Notes under the pieces: model-generated
Databases searched by the model: none
What the model was told of the DNA's origin: nothing
What the model saw: only the letters and a program-made list of their open reading frames with translations
Shown here: in pieces, positions 34,574 through 46,342 of the stretch
How positions within the stretch are numbered: position 1 is the stretch's first letter
Layout of the letters: each line of letters opens with the position of its first letter
Source of the DNA: Heliocidaris erythrogramma
Taxonomy: Eukaryota > Echinodermata > Echinoidea > Camarodonta > Echinometridae
Direction of reading: 5' to 3'
Assembly: GCA_025617745.1 (NCBI GenBank)
Contig: CM046853.1
Coordinates: 3,716,873-3,780,872 of the forward strand
DNA length: 64,000 bases
Program-made: the position numbers and the translations under genes

Positions 34574-35896
34574 ACTAGAAATGTGCATTCCTCGTGCCGC
34601 GCAATGCGAAATGTATCCCCCGGCGCTGGCAGCGATTTGAAGGAGGGACAAAGACCCTCCCCCACAAAAGGATGGTGTAGAAATTGCCGCCAGTGGCCCG
34701 GAATATTGTCAACACCAGGAGCAGCATTACCAAAACGATTTGTGTAGATTAGAGTATAATGCATTTTTATAGAAAATTCGGAAGAAATATGACCTCAGAG
34801 CGCACATAAGACATCCACTAAAATATGACCTTTGATCCTATGAAAGACGGAACACTAGAGGCAGCATCACCAAAAACTGTAGAGGTGTAATCTATAATGG
34901 ACCTATATACAAAATTTGAATGAAATCCGTCAAGAAATGCAGAAGTAAGAGTGCACAAAAGGGACAAATGAGCTTTGACCCTATAAAGGACGGAACAATG
35001 AGGGCAGCATCACCAAACAGTAAAGATGTGTAGATTATACCAAGATACATCTCCATACAAAATTTGAAAGAAATCCATCAAGAAATGTGGCCTGCAGAGT
35101 GAACTCACGCCATCCCTTGAAGTATGACCTTTGACCCTATAAAAGACGGGACACTGGTGGCAGCATCACCAAAAACTACAGGTTTTTAGATTACACCAAG
35201 GGACACCTTCATGCAAAATTTGAACAAAATCCGTCAAGAAATGCAGAAGAGTGCAAGAAATGGAAAAATGACCTTTGACCCTATAAAGGACGGAACAATG
35301 AGGGCAGCATCACCAAAAATTAAACATGTGTAGATTATACCAAGATACATCTCCATACAAAATTTGAACAAAATCCATTGAGAAATGTGGCCTGCAGAGT
35401 GCACTCACGACATGTCCTGAAGTATGACCTTTGACCCTATAAAAGACGGGACACTGGTGGCAGCATCACCAAACACTATAGATTTTTAAATTACACCAAG
35501 AGACACCTTCATGTAAAATTTGAACAAAATCCGTTGAGAAATGTGACCGCCAGAGCGCACACAAGAGTACACACAAGACATCTATCAAAATATGACCTTT
35601 GACCCTATAAAAGACGGAACACTGGGGGCAGCATCACCAAAATCTATAGGGTTCCAGATTTTACCAAGAGACACCTTCATACAAAATTTGAACAAAATCC
35701 GTTGAGAAATGTGACCGCTAGAGCGCACACAAAGTTTCCCAAAAAATATGGCCTTTTACCCTATAAAAGACGGAACACTGGGGGCAGCATCACCAGAAAC
35801 TATAGGGGTCCAGATTTTACCAAGATACACGTCCATAGGAAGTCTGAAAGAAATTCGTCGAGAAATGTGACCGCTAGAGCGCACACAAGAATGTGA

Positions 35897-35927
<31 letters not shown>

Positions 35928-35980
35928 AAACGCTGCTGAATCCAAAGTATCCTCCGGCATACTGCCGGGGGATACAATAA
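34574..35980 (-). mobile_element. Helentron-like element, family B, copy 2
   Basis: Reverse of the 14463-16412 element. It starts near 35980 with TTATTGTATCCCCCGGC, has a (GCC)n run at about 35899-35928, then about eight ~152-bp monomers, and ends with the GCATTGCG...AATGCACATTT hairpin and CTAGT (34574-34578). GGGTCAAAGGTCA is exact in four monomers on the minus strand, with two variants. A second CTAGT directly outside (34568-34572) suggests that the target already had this word. It lies between the NCKIPSD start exon and its unknown first exon. Confidence 0.7.
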
Positions 35981-36472
35981 AAGATTAGCTCACATCTGCA
36001 AAACTTACACTACAGAACCAGAAAATGTGTGCATTGTAAACAAAAGCCATTTTGCAAATCACTTGGTGTAGGAATTCTTCTCCAAATCTCTCACACATGT
36101 ATTAGGACTGGTTATCTATAGGGTAACCAAGCATAGATCTACTCTAATTTTTTTAATTTTTTAATTTGTTTTGATAGAATATGCACAGAGATTCAGCACT
36201 AACTGATTCTCCGAGCAAATATTTTGAAATTTGAATCCCTAGTTCAATAAACATGATATTAAATCACTTAGTTTTACTCATAAAATGTTTTAGGATGATA
36301 AAGTATCTTATTTCCTTATAATTCTCTCACTTGCATCTCCTGGATCAAGTGAAATTTTCAGGCTTTTCCCAGTGAATTTATTCCCTTGTGTTTGAGAATA
36401 CATACTCCCCTATTGTAAGCAGATCTACAGACATATGTTTATGCAAGGTTATCTATTAGGAACCATTCCTGT
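35981..36472. other. NCKIPSD upstream/intron sequence, nothing recognised
   Basis: AT-rich, no exon or repeat supported. Confidence 0.4.
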
Positions 36473-36973
36473 GTGTGGCTGTGTCGATTTCTTCTGCAGT
36501 TGACCTGTAAGTCGAAGAGGTAAAAATACGAGAATAATAGGCAACATTCTGGGAAAATACTTCCTTTTTACATTTTAGGAAGATAAAATGTCCTATTTCC
36601 AGACAATTCTTTCAATGGAATCTCTACCACATTGTGAAATTTCCAAGCTTAGCACCACTCACACATATGCGAGGTTATCTACAATAACCTTGCACTTTGC
36701 ACCTTCGTACTGCAAAGAATTGCTTCCCATAGCAAGTATGTGATGTGTGCTGAAAAGGAGCAAGATCGCCAGCCAAAAACAGCCTGAAAATTTCACTTCA
36801 TCAAAATGATAAAGATCCTAAAAGATTCCTTTTGAAGAATCTGGCATAAACTTAGATATTCTATCAGCCTAAAATGTAGAAGGAAGTTTTTTCTCAAAAT
36901 TTTGCTGTTTATATTGGTATTTTTACCTCTTCAACTTAGAGGTCGTAACCACCACCGAAATTGACACAGCCCC
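36473..36973. mobile_element. Inverted-repeat element (GGGGCTGTGTCAATTTC family), copy 2
   Basis: GTGGCTGTGTCGATTTC at the left pairs with GAAATTGACACAGCCCC at the right. GTCGAAGAGGTAAAAATA pairs with TATTTTTACCTCTTCAAC. Its right half aligns with 11230-11541. The two copies lie in the upstream regions of two different genes, each near a 5' untranslated intron. Confidence 0.65.
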
Positions 36974-37638
36974 ACATACATGTTCATCTATCCCATGCAT
37001 AGACAGTGCAAAGTTCATTGCTACACATGCCATGCATGGACTTCACACCATCTCGCTCGCACTTGCGCGGGATATAGACGCACTGTACTCTATGTAGAGT
37101 TCAGTGGATAGACGCAGTGACGCACAACGCGCGGGTTGTACGGACAACATAACTAAATACATGTACATCTACAGATTCTAAGCTAGCTTAGTGCCAACCC
37201 AGGGCAGTTAGGTCAACGTTTCTCATGCAAATAGCAATCGACTGACTAGGTAAGACTAAGAAAAACTTCATCCGTCCTGCCGAAATTGTCTATATTTAGT
37301 CCTTTTTTTTTAAATTTCGATTTTTCTTTTTTTTAATATTTCAATTCAAATATGACCAGAACCACCTTAGCAAAAACTGAGGGTGGTTTGCAAGGTTCAC
37401 CATGCGTGGGAATGGGTGATTATGAGGCATAGTATTTACGTGTTTATTCGTCGCTCCCAGCGCCATATATATGCATCCCCTGTACAGCTCCATGGCCAGT
37501 ACCAGACTGATAAGCCAAGGAGCTCGTAGAGCTAGGACAGGGGTTACAAGTCCTTAACTTAGAAACTTGGAACTTTCTTGGTGTCATACACGACTCAAAG
37601 GTAGTGAATGACACTCCCGTTTTGTAAATATCGAGATT

Positions 37639-37743
37639 AGCAGTCCTTTGAAAGGTTGGGTGCCTCTTAAATCCAAGCTCGTATGTCAAAATTATACCAT
37701 GAAATATGACATAACTTCATTTGAGGCTACTTTAGGTACTTAC
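37639..37743 (-). repeat. ~105-bp dispersed repeat, copy 2
   Basis: Near-identical inverse of 3784-3888; see that entry. Copy 2 lies in the upstream region of NCKIPSD. Confidence 0.65.
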
Positions 37744-40150
37744 AATACTTTCCGAATAACTGTCGTCTTTCTTTTTCGATGAGGATGATATAAAAAAGGC
37801 CTATTAATTTCCCTGCTCCTGTACTAAACACTTTCGTAGGCCGGTGTGTACTTTACAAGATGCATGCGCATCAGTATGTTTTTACGTATGTTCAAATTCT
37901 CGCTCGCGAGAGACGAGAGGGAGGATTACAATTGAGTGAAATGGCCGTTAGGAAGAACTTTTGATATTTTCAGCAAAATCCAAAGTCAAAATCTTGTCCA
38001 AAACTGGAGAAATCCCCGCCGATTTGGTTCGCGATCGCGTGTTGTTTACATACTGCCAATGTCTTAGACTAAAATCGGCCAATAAAATTTTTGTCCACGA
38101 AGAAACTCGGGATCGCAAGCGCACATCGATCTTTACGATCTTTACGATCGCGCACACAGAAAATCGGGACTTTTCTGTGTACGCCATAGCCAGGGACCGA
38201 ATTTTTAAGGACAAAACTCTTTTGGGGAGATGTCAGCGCCCGCGGCGACCAGGAAATGTACACAATGACTCAGATAGCTTGTTTCGCGAGAATCAACATT
38301 AAATTACGGATTTAATTTTTGGAAATATCTTTTGCAACATCGGTGAGTTGAATTTATTTTGACTGTATTTCTTGGATATTTTGGTAGGCTTTGCCTTTGG
38401 CAGTGTTTGGGGTCGGTTTTTGTAAATTAGATGCCGATTTTGAGTGAATGTTGGTGAATTTTGTGCAGTGGTGTTTGAAACAGTTGAGATGTATACCTGC
38501 CTATATTCTACAAACGAAGTATAAATTCGCTATGAGTGGTGCCAGTGGTTTTCTTGAAAGTTGAAGGCGATATCATTCACACAATCACAGCACAAAATAG
38601 CATTAACGGGACCAAACATAAATATTTATCCTAATGCCATGGATAATTTAGGACCTTACATTCTCAGTTTAATTTCATTTATTGGTAAGATTACACGCTA
38701 AACCTATGTGCCATGCATACATACTACCCATTCATTTTTTTATAATAAATTTATTGACAAATATGCACTTCTTACAATATTTATGGAACTTCAACCAGAA
38801 ATTGTCTCTGAGTCTGAGCTGCGTCGACCTTCGAACGAACGAACTTCCTTTCTGATGTGTATGACAAGCTATCTGTAACCGGCTAGCTGGCTAAATCCTG
38901 TACGTAGCACTTGATTTGCAAATTCAAGCAAGACGATAGTAAGTTTTGAATTTCCAAATTCATTGAAAATATATTCTAAATATTATTCCACCAATATCAA
39001 ATAGATTAATTTGTGAAATTAGGAATATGAAGTACAGGTACGAGAATACACCAGACGGTGGCCTCAGAAAAAGAAGGTACCAAATCCGGATTACAGGGAT
39101 GGCTTATCATAATTATCACGTTTTTCCTGGTACGGTCATGTCACAACGGACATAGTTCGCTCGGCGGATTTGGTACCGTGTAGTCCGAAATAAAACCCCA
39201 TCCCGTTTAGCACGTAGGCCTATAGACGATCTTTGCTATAGTCTCGGATAATCTGATGATACCCCCATAGGTGATTAAATCACAGAAGGTTGGTTGGAAG
39301 TATTTGTCCTGAGTGATTGTCGGAAGGGGGAGGTTGCCCTGTGAGCATAAAGTTTAGCATATGAATTTGTCATGTTCACTTAACACGAACCGGTCGTGAT
39401 CCCCAATCTTTCGACAGAAATTTGGCGAAAACACGTCCTTTTCGGCACATTTTAAATCATATCTCGAGAACCGCCCAAGATTTTTCATGGGGGCAAACGG
39501 TTTATAAAACTTTGATTAATTCTACATCTCATGATATCAGTTATTTTTTACTTGAATGAAAAAAACCGCCGTCTATTTTCGACTGAAAATGCATGGTTTC
39601 ATGCTTTTTGTGTGAGGAGAAGCACTTTTTTGCACTCATTGCTCTCGTATTCCTCCTATAGCTTCTGACTTTCGTGTCAAAGTGTATGGGGGCAAAGACT
39701 AGCAAATAGCCAAGATGTTACTCTTTCTTGTGATATCAGGTTCGTCCTGATTGGTCGAAAAAAACCGCCGTCTATTTTGCATAATTAAAAAGAAACATAG
39801 CAAAAAAAGATGGCATGTATATAAAGCACGTACAGTATAATGCTGCGTATATAGGCTCGATTTGGACTGTGCCATTGTAAAACGGGGTGCATCAATCCAA
39901 TGTGTGTGTTGAACGACCGTGAATGCGAATTGAGCAGTCGTTACAGCTGTGGAGTGATATGTTGCATACCGTGGATGAAATGGATGAATCATGTCGAATT
40001 AGAAAGTGTAAAATTCTTCCTTCCCGCGTACGCACTGTTGTGTACTCGGAGTGAGATTCGTAAATAGCAGCTCTTCTGTCCCTCCCTTCTCCGTTGCCCC
40101 CCATTGCTATAATAGAACAGCCGCGAACAAAACACCGATTTATACAGAGC
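37744..40150. other. Gene-free stretch; candidate promoter area for NCKIPSD
   Basis: At 37850-38290 the sequence is CpG-richer and has CGGCCAATAAAA near 38076 and GCGATCGC words. A GGTGAGTTG donor-like site lies at 38340. This could be the first-exon area of NCKIPSD or of an unseen plus-strand gene, but no exon can be proven. An AAAAAACCGCCGTCTATTTT motif occurs twice, at about 39561 and 39759, a direct repeat about 200 bp apart. Confidence 0.35.
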
Positions 40151-40152
40151 AA

Positions 40153-40215
40153 TGACCTGAACTTGAACTTTGAACTTGAACTTGAACTTTGAACTTTATT
40201 TCTTTCGACCCCTTC
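40153..40215 (-). repeat. Retroposon 3' tail of (AAAGTTCAAGTTC)n type
   Basis: On the minus strand GGGGTCGAAAGAAATAAAG runs into repeats of TTCAAGTTC. An AATAAA-like word followed by a short tandem tail is typical of non-LTR retrotransposon 3' ends. No upstream coding sequence is visible. Confidence 0.45.
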
Positions 40216-40304
40216 CGGAGTATGAGAAATATAACATATTTACAATATTGTACAACATAGAATGATTACAAAATGGCAGTTTTCATACACATGAGATCAC
40301 CCAG

Positions 40305-40412
40305 CTGATCGAGCGCGTACTCGAGCGCTCGAGCGTACTCGCTCGAGCGTACTCGCTCGAGCGTACTCGCGCTCGATCGAGCGCGCTGATCGAGCGCGTA
40401 CTCGAGTCGCGT
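40305..40412. repeat. CpG-dense palindromic minisatellite
   Basis: CTCGAGCGTACTCG recurs with GATCGAGCGCG, so that nearly every stretch is self-complementary. It is isolated in AT-rich sequence. Confidence 0.8.
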
Positions 40413-40639
40413 TTGTATGTGCGCACAGCTGACTAAAGCAGAATTAAACCTTCAAATTATGTGAACAAATCAGGGGGTGAGAAATTCATATGCTGCTGAA
40501 AAGGGGAAAGCATTCTGCCTGGCGTCCACTATAGAGCGCCGACTGATTAGGAAGGGTTGCGAAAGCGAATTATGTCATTTCGGCATTCTTTCCGCACCAG
40601 ACGTAGCCTCTAATGGAAGCAATGTGCTGCTCCGTTGAT

Positions 40640-41395
40640 CCCCTTTTCGGCCACCAGAAGGTGGTAAACACACGCAACTGCTGTGTGATAGGTTGCTCGA
40701 CTGCTGTGAAAAAAATCAAAGGCAGACCGAGCGGGATTCGAACCCGCGACCTCTGGGTTACTAGACCAGTGTCATAACCACTAGACCACACCGGAGTGCC
40801 CTTAGTGGTATAGGTTCGAACTATCCCATTCATATGATGTCAAATCAATGGTATAGAATTAATCCGTTGGGTAACATGAAATAATGAAGTTAATTATTCA
40901 ATTGTTTCCAACGGCCACCAGAAGGTGGTAACACACGCAACTGCTGTGTGATAGGTTGCTCGACTGCTGTGAAAAAAATCACAGGCAGACCGAGCGGGAT
41001 TCGAACCCGCGACCTCTGGGTTACTAGACCAGTGTCATAACCACTAGACCACCGGAGTGCCCTTAGTGGTATAGTTGCGTGTGTTACCACCTTCTGGTGG
41101 CCGTTGGAGACAATTGAATAATTAACTTCATTATTTCATGTTACCCAACGGATTAATTCTATACCATTGATTTGACATCATATGAATGGGATAGTTCGAA
41201 CCTATACCACTAAGGGCACTCCGGTGGTCTAGTGGTTATGACACTGGTCTAGTAACCCAGAGGTCGCGGGTTCGAATCCCGCTCGGTCTGCCTGTGATTT
41301 TTTTTCACAGCAGTCGAGCAACCTATCACACAGCAGTTGCGTGTGTTACCACCTTCTGGTGGCCGTTGGAGACAATTGAATAATTAACTTCATTA
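40640..41395. mobile_element. Cluster of three tRNA-derived SINE units (two -, one +)
   Basis: A tRNA-like block occurs at 40721-40801 (-), 40984-41062 (-) and 41214-41292 (+). It has TGGTCTAGTGGTTA (A box), GGTTCGAATCC (B box), a T-arm GCGGG/CCCGC and a loop CTAGTAA that would give anticodon AGT (Thr). The acceptor ends (GGCACTC, GTCTGCC) pair only partly, and three extra bases follow the T-arm. The same flanks repeat (CCACCTTCTGGTGGCCG, ATTGAATAATTAACTTC), so these are SINE units and not clean tRNA genes. The minus units are tandem at about 262 bp; the plus unit forms a large inverted repeat with them. Confidence 0.7.
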
Positions 41396-41432
41396 AGTCT
41401 TGCTTATGTCGTCTTCCCGCGCAATCAGAGCC

Positions 41433-41976
41433 GGGGGGGGGGGGGGGCACTCAGATATATGGGTGTACACATGCGTGTCCATGGGTTTTCAAAATACATG
41501 TACCCCCTAAACAGGTTTTATACTTGGATGAAAAAAGACCCCTAAACGAGGATTTTTGCGCGGTTTTTCATCATCCAACCCCCTAAACAGGTTTGTTCAA
41601 ATTTGAATCCCTCAACAAGATAAACTAACCTACATTGACTTAAATTCAGGATAGCCTTTCATTCAGTAGTCAACAGGTTAACTGACCTATTTTCACAAAA
41701 GGCAAATAAACAGAAACAAATGACATATAGGCATGGTATTCTGTCAAATTACAAAAGTTAGTATTTAGTTCAGACATAAGTGGCATCAAATTGTGTACTC
41801 CCATGAGATTAGTCAAAAGCACCCCTTTTTGTTGAAAATCAGCGTTTTTGGACCGTTCCACTGCGTTCCACTGCGTTCCACCTGAAAAAAGGACCCCTTT
41901 TACGCGTTTTCTTGGACGCGCATGTGTACACCCATATATCTGAGTGGCACCCACCCCCCCCCCCCCCCCCCCCCGG
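41433..41976. mobile_element. DNA transposon-like element with G-tract/CACTCAGATATATGGG ends
   Basis: A G-run then CACTCAGATATATGGGTGT at the left is inverse to ACACCCATATATCTGAGTG and a C-run at the right (at least 30 paired bases besides the homopolymers). AATCAGAGCC stands on both sides (41423-41432 and 41977-41986), giving an 8-10 bp target duplication; the exact length is blurred by CC/GG. No transposase. The right part is repeated in the two following units because the triplication starts inside it. Confidence 0.75.
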
Positions 41977-42096
41977 AATCAGAGCCAGAGGACTATTCCT
42001 TTTTCGAGGATCGACCAGGAGATCGACAGAGCAGCACAGCCGCCTTGATTGAAGGCTACACCAGACGCGAAAAAAGGGGAAAAGTGGGCGTGCAAA

Positions 42097-42715
42097 TCAC
42101 TTGGATTTCGCAGCCTTCTTTGCCGCAGGTTTCGGCTTGGACGCCTTGGGTTTCTTTGCAGCAGGCTTCTTGGTTGCCTTCTTTGGTGTCGATTTCTTGG
42201 GTGCGGCTTTCTTCTGGGGGTCTTTTTCTTCTCCTTCTTCTCGGTTGTTTTCTTTCACGGGCTTCTTCACCTTCTTCGGGGCTGCCTTTGCCTTCTTTGC
42301 CGCTGCTGCTTTCTGCTGTTTCTCCTTCTTGACTGCAGCCTTTTCCTTAGCCTTCTCACGCTGTGCTTGTAGTTTCGCCTTCTCCTTCTCCTTCTTGGCC
42401 TTCTCCGCCGCCTGTGCTTTGGCCGCCTGCATATTCAGCTTGAAAGATCCCGAGGCTCCCTTCCGCTTCGTCTGCAGCAGCTTGCCCTTCTCCGCGGCCA
42501 GACTTCAGGGCCCGATTGATATATATTAGCTGTCGGTCTATCTGTACATCGAAATTGGTCTCGATGTACTTCTTAATCGCCTGCAGAGAGGAGCCGTTGC
42601 GGTCCTTCAACTCGGTGATTGCAGTAGTTATCATTTCGGCAGCAGGTGGGTGTGTTGCCGGCCCGGTTGCCGGCTTCTTCTTGGTGACCTTCTTGGTGCT
42701 ATCCTTCTCAGCCAT
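42097..42715 (-). pseudogene. Histone H1 (late type), frameshifted, copy 1
   Basis: The first frame gives [15 protein letters not shown], then the winged-helix globular domain of linker histones ([39 protein letters not shown]). After residues ALKSG a single extra base near 42503 shifts the frame. The continuing sequence ([20 protein letters not shown]) is in the next frame, followed by a lysine/alanine-rich tail ending AAKKAAKSK and TGA. Total about 205 codons, the usual echinoid H1 length. In the tail a compensating pair of shifts turns the expected [12 protein letters not shown] into acidic [14 protein letters not shown]1 binds linker DNA. No histone 3' stem-loop was seen downstream, where a mobile element has inserted. 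Confidence 0.85.
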
Positions 42716-42888
42716 CTTGGTAAACGTTGCGTCGCGAACTGGGCGTTGTGGTGTGCGCCTGTAATCTAGCTAACAGTGGACCCAGGTTCGAGACTGAGTC
42801 ACGTCTTTCGGATGGTGACTTTAAAGGTCGGTCCCCAGAGGTAAATAATCATAGGCCTATCTGATTGATACACGTCTGTAAAAACCCA

Positions 42889-42924
<36 letters not shown>

Positions 42925-42995
42925 GTGTGTGAATCAAGGCGTTTCTTGGGTCATTACTACGAATCTCTGCGTATATTGACTGCAGTCATACCTGG

Positions 42996-43085
42996 CTCTT
43001 AGCCAATCAGTTACAAGGATTTCAGTAGCTTATAATAGTTGTCGGTAAAAAATCTCTGACAAAACGCTTGATGAAACGCTCCCCG
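42996..43085. mobile_element. One-armed MITE fragment upstream of H1 (three copies)
   Basis: TTAGCCAATCAGTTACAAGG, then CTCTGACAAAACGCTTGATG and AACGCTCCCC, match one arm and the middle of the MITE 30411-30554. The same fragment is in the other units near 44805-44895 and 46612-46700. The CCAAT motif in the H1 upstream region is therefore part of a mobile element. Confidence 0.7.
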
Positions 43086-43909
43086 GGAGTGCTAAAATCA
43101 CGGACTAGGACAATCAGGATGATTTTTCCGACAACCATTTAGATATGCGGACAGTATCAAGAAATAATGCAATGCTACTCCCTGGACAACTACCCCCGGA
43201 CAACTACCCCCTAGAAAACTACCCCTAGGACAATTTTTCCCCAGGCAGGGGTGTCGATCCGTGTTCATGATTTGGGGGATGACCGGCGAGGGATGTACAC
43301 ATGCGTGTCCATGGGTTTTCAAAATACCCCCTAAACAGGTTTTATACTTGGATGAAAAAAGACCCCTAAACGAGGATTTTTGCGCGGTTTTTCATCATCC
43401 AACCCCCTAAACAGGTTTGTTCAAATTTGAATCCCTCAACAAGATAAACTAACCTACATTGACTTAAATTCAGGATAGCCTTTCATTCAGTAGTCAACAG
43501 GTTAACTGACCCATTTTCACAAAAGGCAAATAAACAGAAACAAATGACATATAGGCATGGTATTCTGTCAAATTACAAAAGTTAGTATTTAGTTCAGACA
43601 TAAGTGGCATCAAATTGTGTACTCCCATGAGATTAGTCAAAAGCACCCCTTTTTGTTGAAAATCAGCGTTTTTGGACCGTTCCACTGCGTTCCACCTGAA
43701 AAAAGGACCCCTTTTACGCGTTTTCTTGGACGCGCATGTGTACACCCATATATCTGAGTGGCCCCCCCCCCCCCCCCCCCCCCCCCCGGAATCAGAGCCA
43801 GAGGACTATTCCTTTTTCGAGGATCGACCAGGAGATCGACAGAGCAGCACATCCGCCTTGATTGAAGGCTACACCAGACGCTAAAAAAGGGGAAAAGTGG
43901 GCGTGCAAA

Positions 43910-44529
43910 TCACTTGGATTTCGCAGCCTTCTTTGCCGCAGGTTTCGGCTTGGACGCCTTGGGTTTCTTTGCAGCAGGCTTCTTGGTTGCCTTCTTTGGT
44001 GTCGATTTCTTGGGTGCGGCTTTCTTCTGGGGGTCTTTTTCTTCTCCTTCTTCTCGGTTGTTTTCTTTCACGGGCTTCTTCACCTTCTTCGGGGCTGCCT
44101 TTGCCTTCTTTGCCGCTGCTGCTTTCTGCTGTTTCTCCTTCTTGACTGCAGCCTTTGCCTTAGCCTTCTCACGCTGTGCTTGTAGTTTCGCCTTCTCCTT
44201 CTCCTTCTTGGCCTTCTCCGCCGCCTGTGCTTTGGCCGCCTGCATATTCAGCTTGAAAGATCCCGAGGCTCCCTTCCGCTTCGTCTGCAGCAGCTTGCCC
44301 TTCTCCGCGGCCAGACTTCAGGGCCCGATTGATATATATTAGCTGTCGGTCTATCTGTACATCGAAATTGGTCTCGATGTACTTCTTAATCGCCTGCAGA
44401 GAGGAGCCGTTGCGGTCCTTCAACTCGGTGATTGCAGTAGTTATCATTTCGGCAGCAGGTGGGTGTGTTGCCGGCCCCGGTTGCCGGCTTCTTCTTGGTG
44501 ACCTTCTTGGTGCTATCCTTCTCAGCCAT
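43910..44529 (-). pseudogene. Histone H1 (late type), frameshifted, copy 2
   Basis: Same gene as copy 1 with the same globular-domain shift and the same altered tail segment. In addition the CCC run after the KKKPATG codons has one more C (GGCCCCGG near 44475), which breaks the frame before the globular domain. One tail residue differs from the other two copies (KAKAKAAV instead of KAKEKAAV). It is the most damaged of the three. Confidence 0.85.
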
Positions 44530-45723
44530 CTTGGTAAACGTTGCGTCGCGAACTGGGCGTTGTGGTGTGCGCCTGTAATCTAGCTAACAGTGGACCCAGG
44601 TTCGAGACTGAGTCACGTCTTTCGGATGGTGACTTTAAAGGTCGGTCCCCAGAGGTAAATAATCATAGGCCTATCTGATTGATACACGTCTGTAAAAACC
44701 CAATTACACACACACACACACACACACACACAAAGTGTGTGAATCAAGGCGTTTCTTGGGTCATTACTACGAATCTCTGCGTATATTGACTGCAGTCATA
44801 CCTGGCTCTTAGCCAATCAGTTACAAGGATTTCAGTAGCTTATAATAGTTGTCGGTAAAAAATCTCTGACAAAACGCTTGATGAAACGCTCCCCGGGAGT
44901 GCTAAAATCACGGACTAGGACAATCAGGATGATTTTTCCGACAACCATTTAGATATGCGGACAGTATCAAGAAATAATGCAATGCTACTCCCTGGACAAC
45001 TACCCCCGGACAACTACCCCCCTAGAAAACTACCCCTAGGACAATTTTTCCCCAGGCAGGGGTGTCGATCCGTGTTCATGATTTGGGGGATGACCGGCGA
45101 GGGATGTACACATGCGTGTCCATGGGTTTTCAAAATACCCCCTAAACAGGTTTTATACTTGGATGAAAAAAGACCCCTAAACGAGGATTTTTGCGCGGTT
45201 TTTCATCATCCAACCCCCTAAACAGGTTTGTTCAAATTTGAATCCCTCAACAAGATAAACTAACCTACATTGACTTAAATTCAGGATAGCCTTTCATTCA
45301 GTAGTCAACAGGTTAACTGACCCATTTTCACAAAAGGCAAATAAACAGAAACAAATGACATATAGGCATGGTATTCTGTCAAATTACAAAAGTTAGTATT
45401 TAGTTCAGACATAAGTGGCATCAAATTGTGAACTCCCATGAGATTAGTCAAAAGCACCCCTTTTTGTTGAAAATCAGCGTTTTTTGGACCGTTCCACTGC
45501 GTTCCACCTGAAAAAAGGACCCCTTTTACGCGTTTTCTTGGACGCGCATGTGTACACCCATATATCTGAGTGGTCACCCCCCCCCCCCCCCCCCCCCCCC
45601 CGGAATCAGAGCCAGAGGACTATTCCTTTTTCGAGGATCGACCAGGAGATCGACAGAGCAGCACAGCCGCCTTGATTGAAGGCTACACCAGACGCGAAAA
45701 AAGGGGAAAAGTGGGCGTGCAAA

Positions 45724-46342
45724 TCACTTGGATTTCGCAGCCTTCTTTGCCGCAGGTTTCGGCTTGGACGCCTTGGGTTTCTTTGCAGCAGGCTTCTTGG
45801 TTGCCTTCTTTGGTGTCGATTTCTTGGGTGCGGCTTTCTTCTGGGGGTCTTTTTCTTCTCCTTCTTCTCGGTTGTTTTCTTTCACGGGCTTCTTCACCTT
45901 CTTCGGGGCTGCCTTTGCCTTCTTTGCCGCTGCTGCTTTCTGCTGTTTCTCCTTCTTGACTGCAGCCTTTTCCTTAGCCTTCTCACGCTGTGCTTGTAGT
46001 TTCGCCTTCTCCTTCTCCTTCTTGGCCTTCTCCGCCGCCTGTGCTTTGGCCGCCTGCATATTCAGCTTGAAAGATCCCGAGGCTCCCTTCCGCTTCGTCT
46101 GCAGCAGCTTGCCCTTCTCCGCGGCCAGACTTCAGGGCCCGATTGATATATATTAGCTGTCGGTCTATCTGTACATCGAAATTGGTCTCGATGTACTTCT
46201 TAATCGCCTGCAGAGAGGAGCCGTTGCGGTCCTTCAACTCGGTGATTGCAGTAGTTATCATTTCGGCAGCAGGTGGGTGTGTTGCCGGCCCGGTTGCCGG
46301 CTTCTTCTTGGTGACCTTCTTGGTGCTATCCTTCTCAGCCAT
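45724..46342 (-). pseudogene. Histone H1 (late type), frameshifted, copy 3
   Basis: The coding part appears identical to copy 1, including the extra base in the globular domain and the acidic tail segment. Upstream the (AC)n run is shorter than in the other units. As the last unit it is followed directly by the hAT-like element at 46916. Confidence 0.85.

Noticed and set aside
40721-41292. Three functional tRNA-Thr (AGT) genes
   Set aside because: The acceptor stem pairs poorly, extra bases follow the T-arm and the flanks repeat with it, which fits SINE units better.
41977-41990. Histone 3' stem-loop
   Set aside because: AATCAGAGCCAGAGG resembles one half of a histone stem-loop but is on the wrong strand for H1 and lacks the partner half.
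42049-42529. Plus-strand open frames of 107-142 codons over H1
   Set aside because: They are antisense shadows of the H1 gene; the alanine/phenylalanine-rich reading is the complement of lysine/alanine codons.
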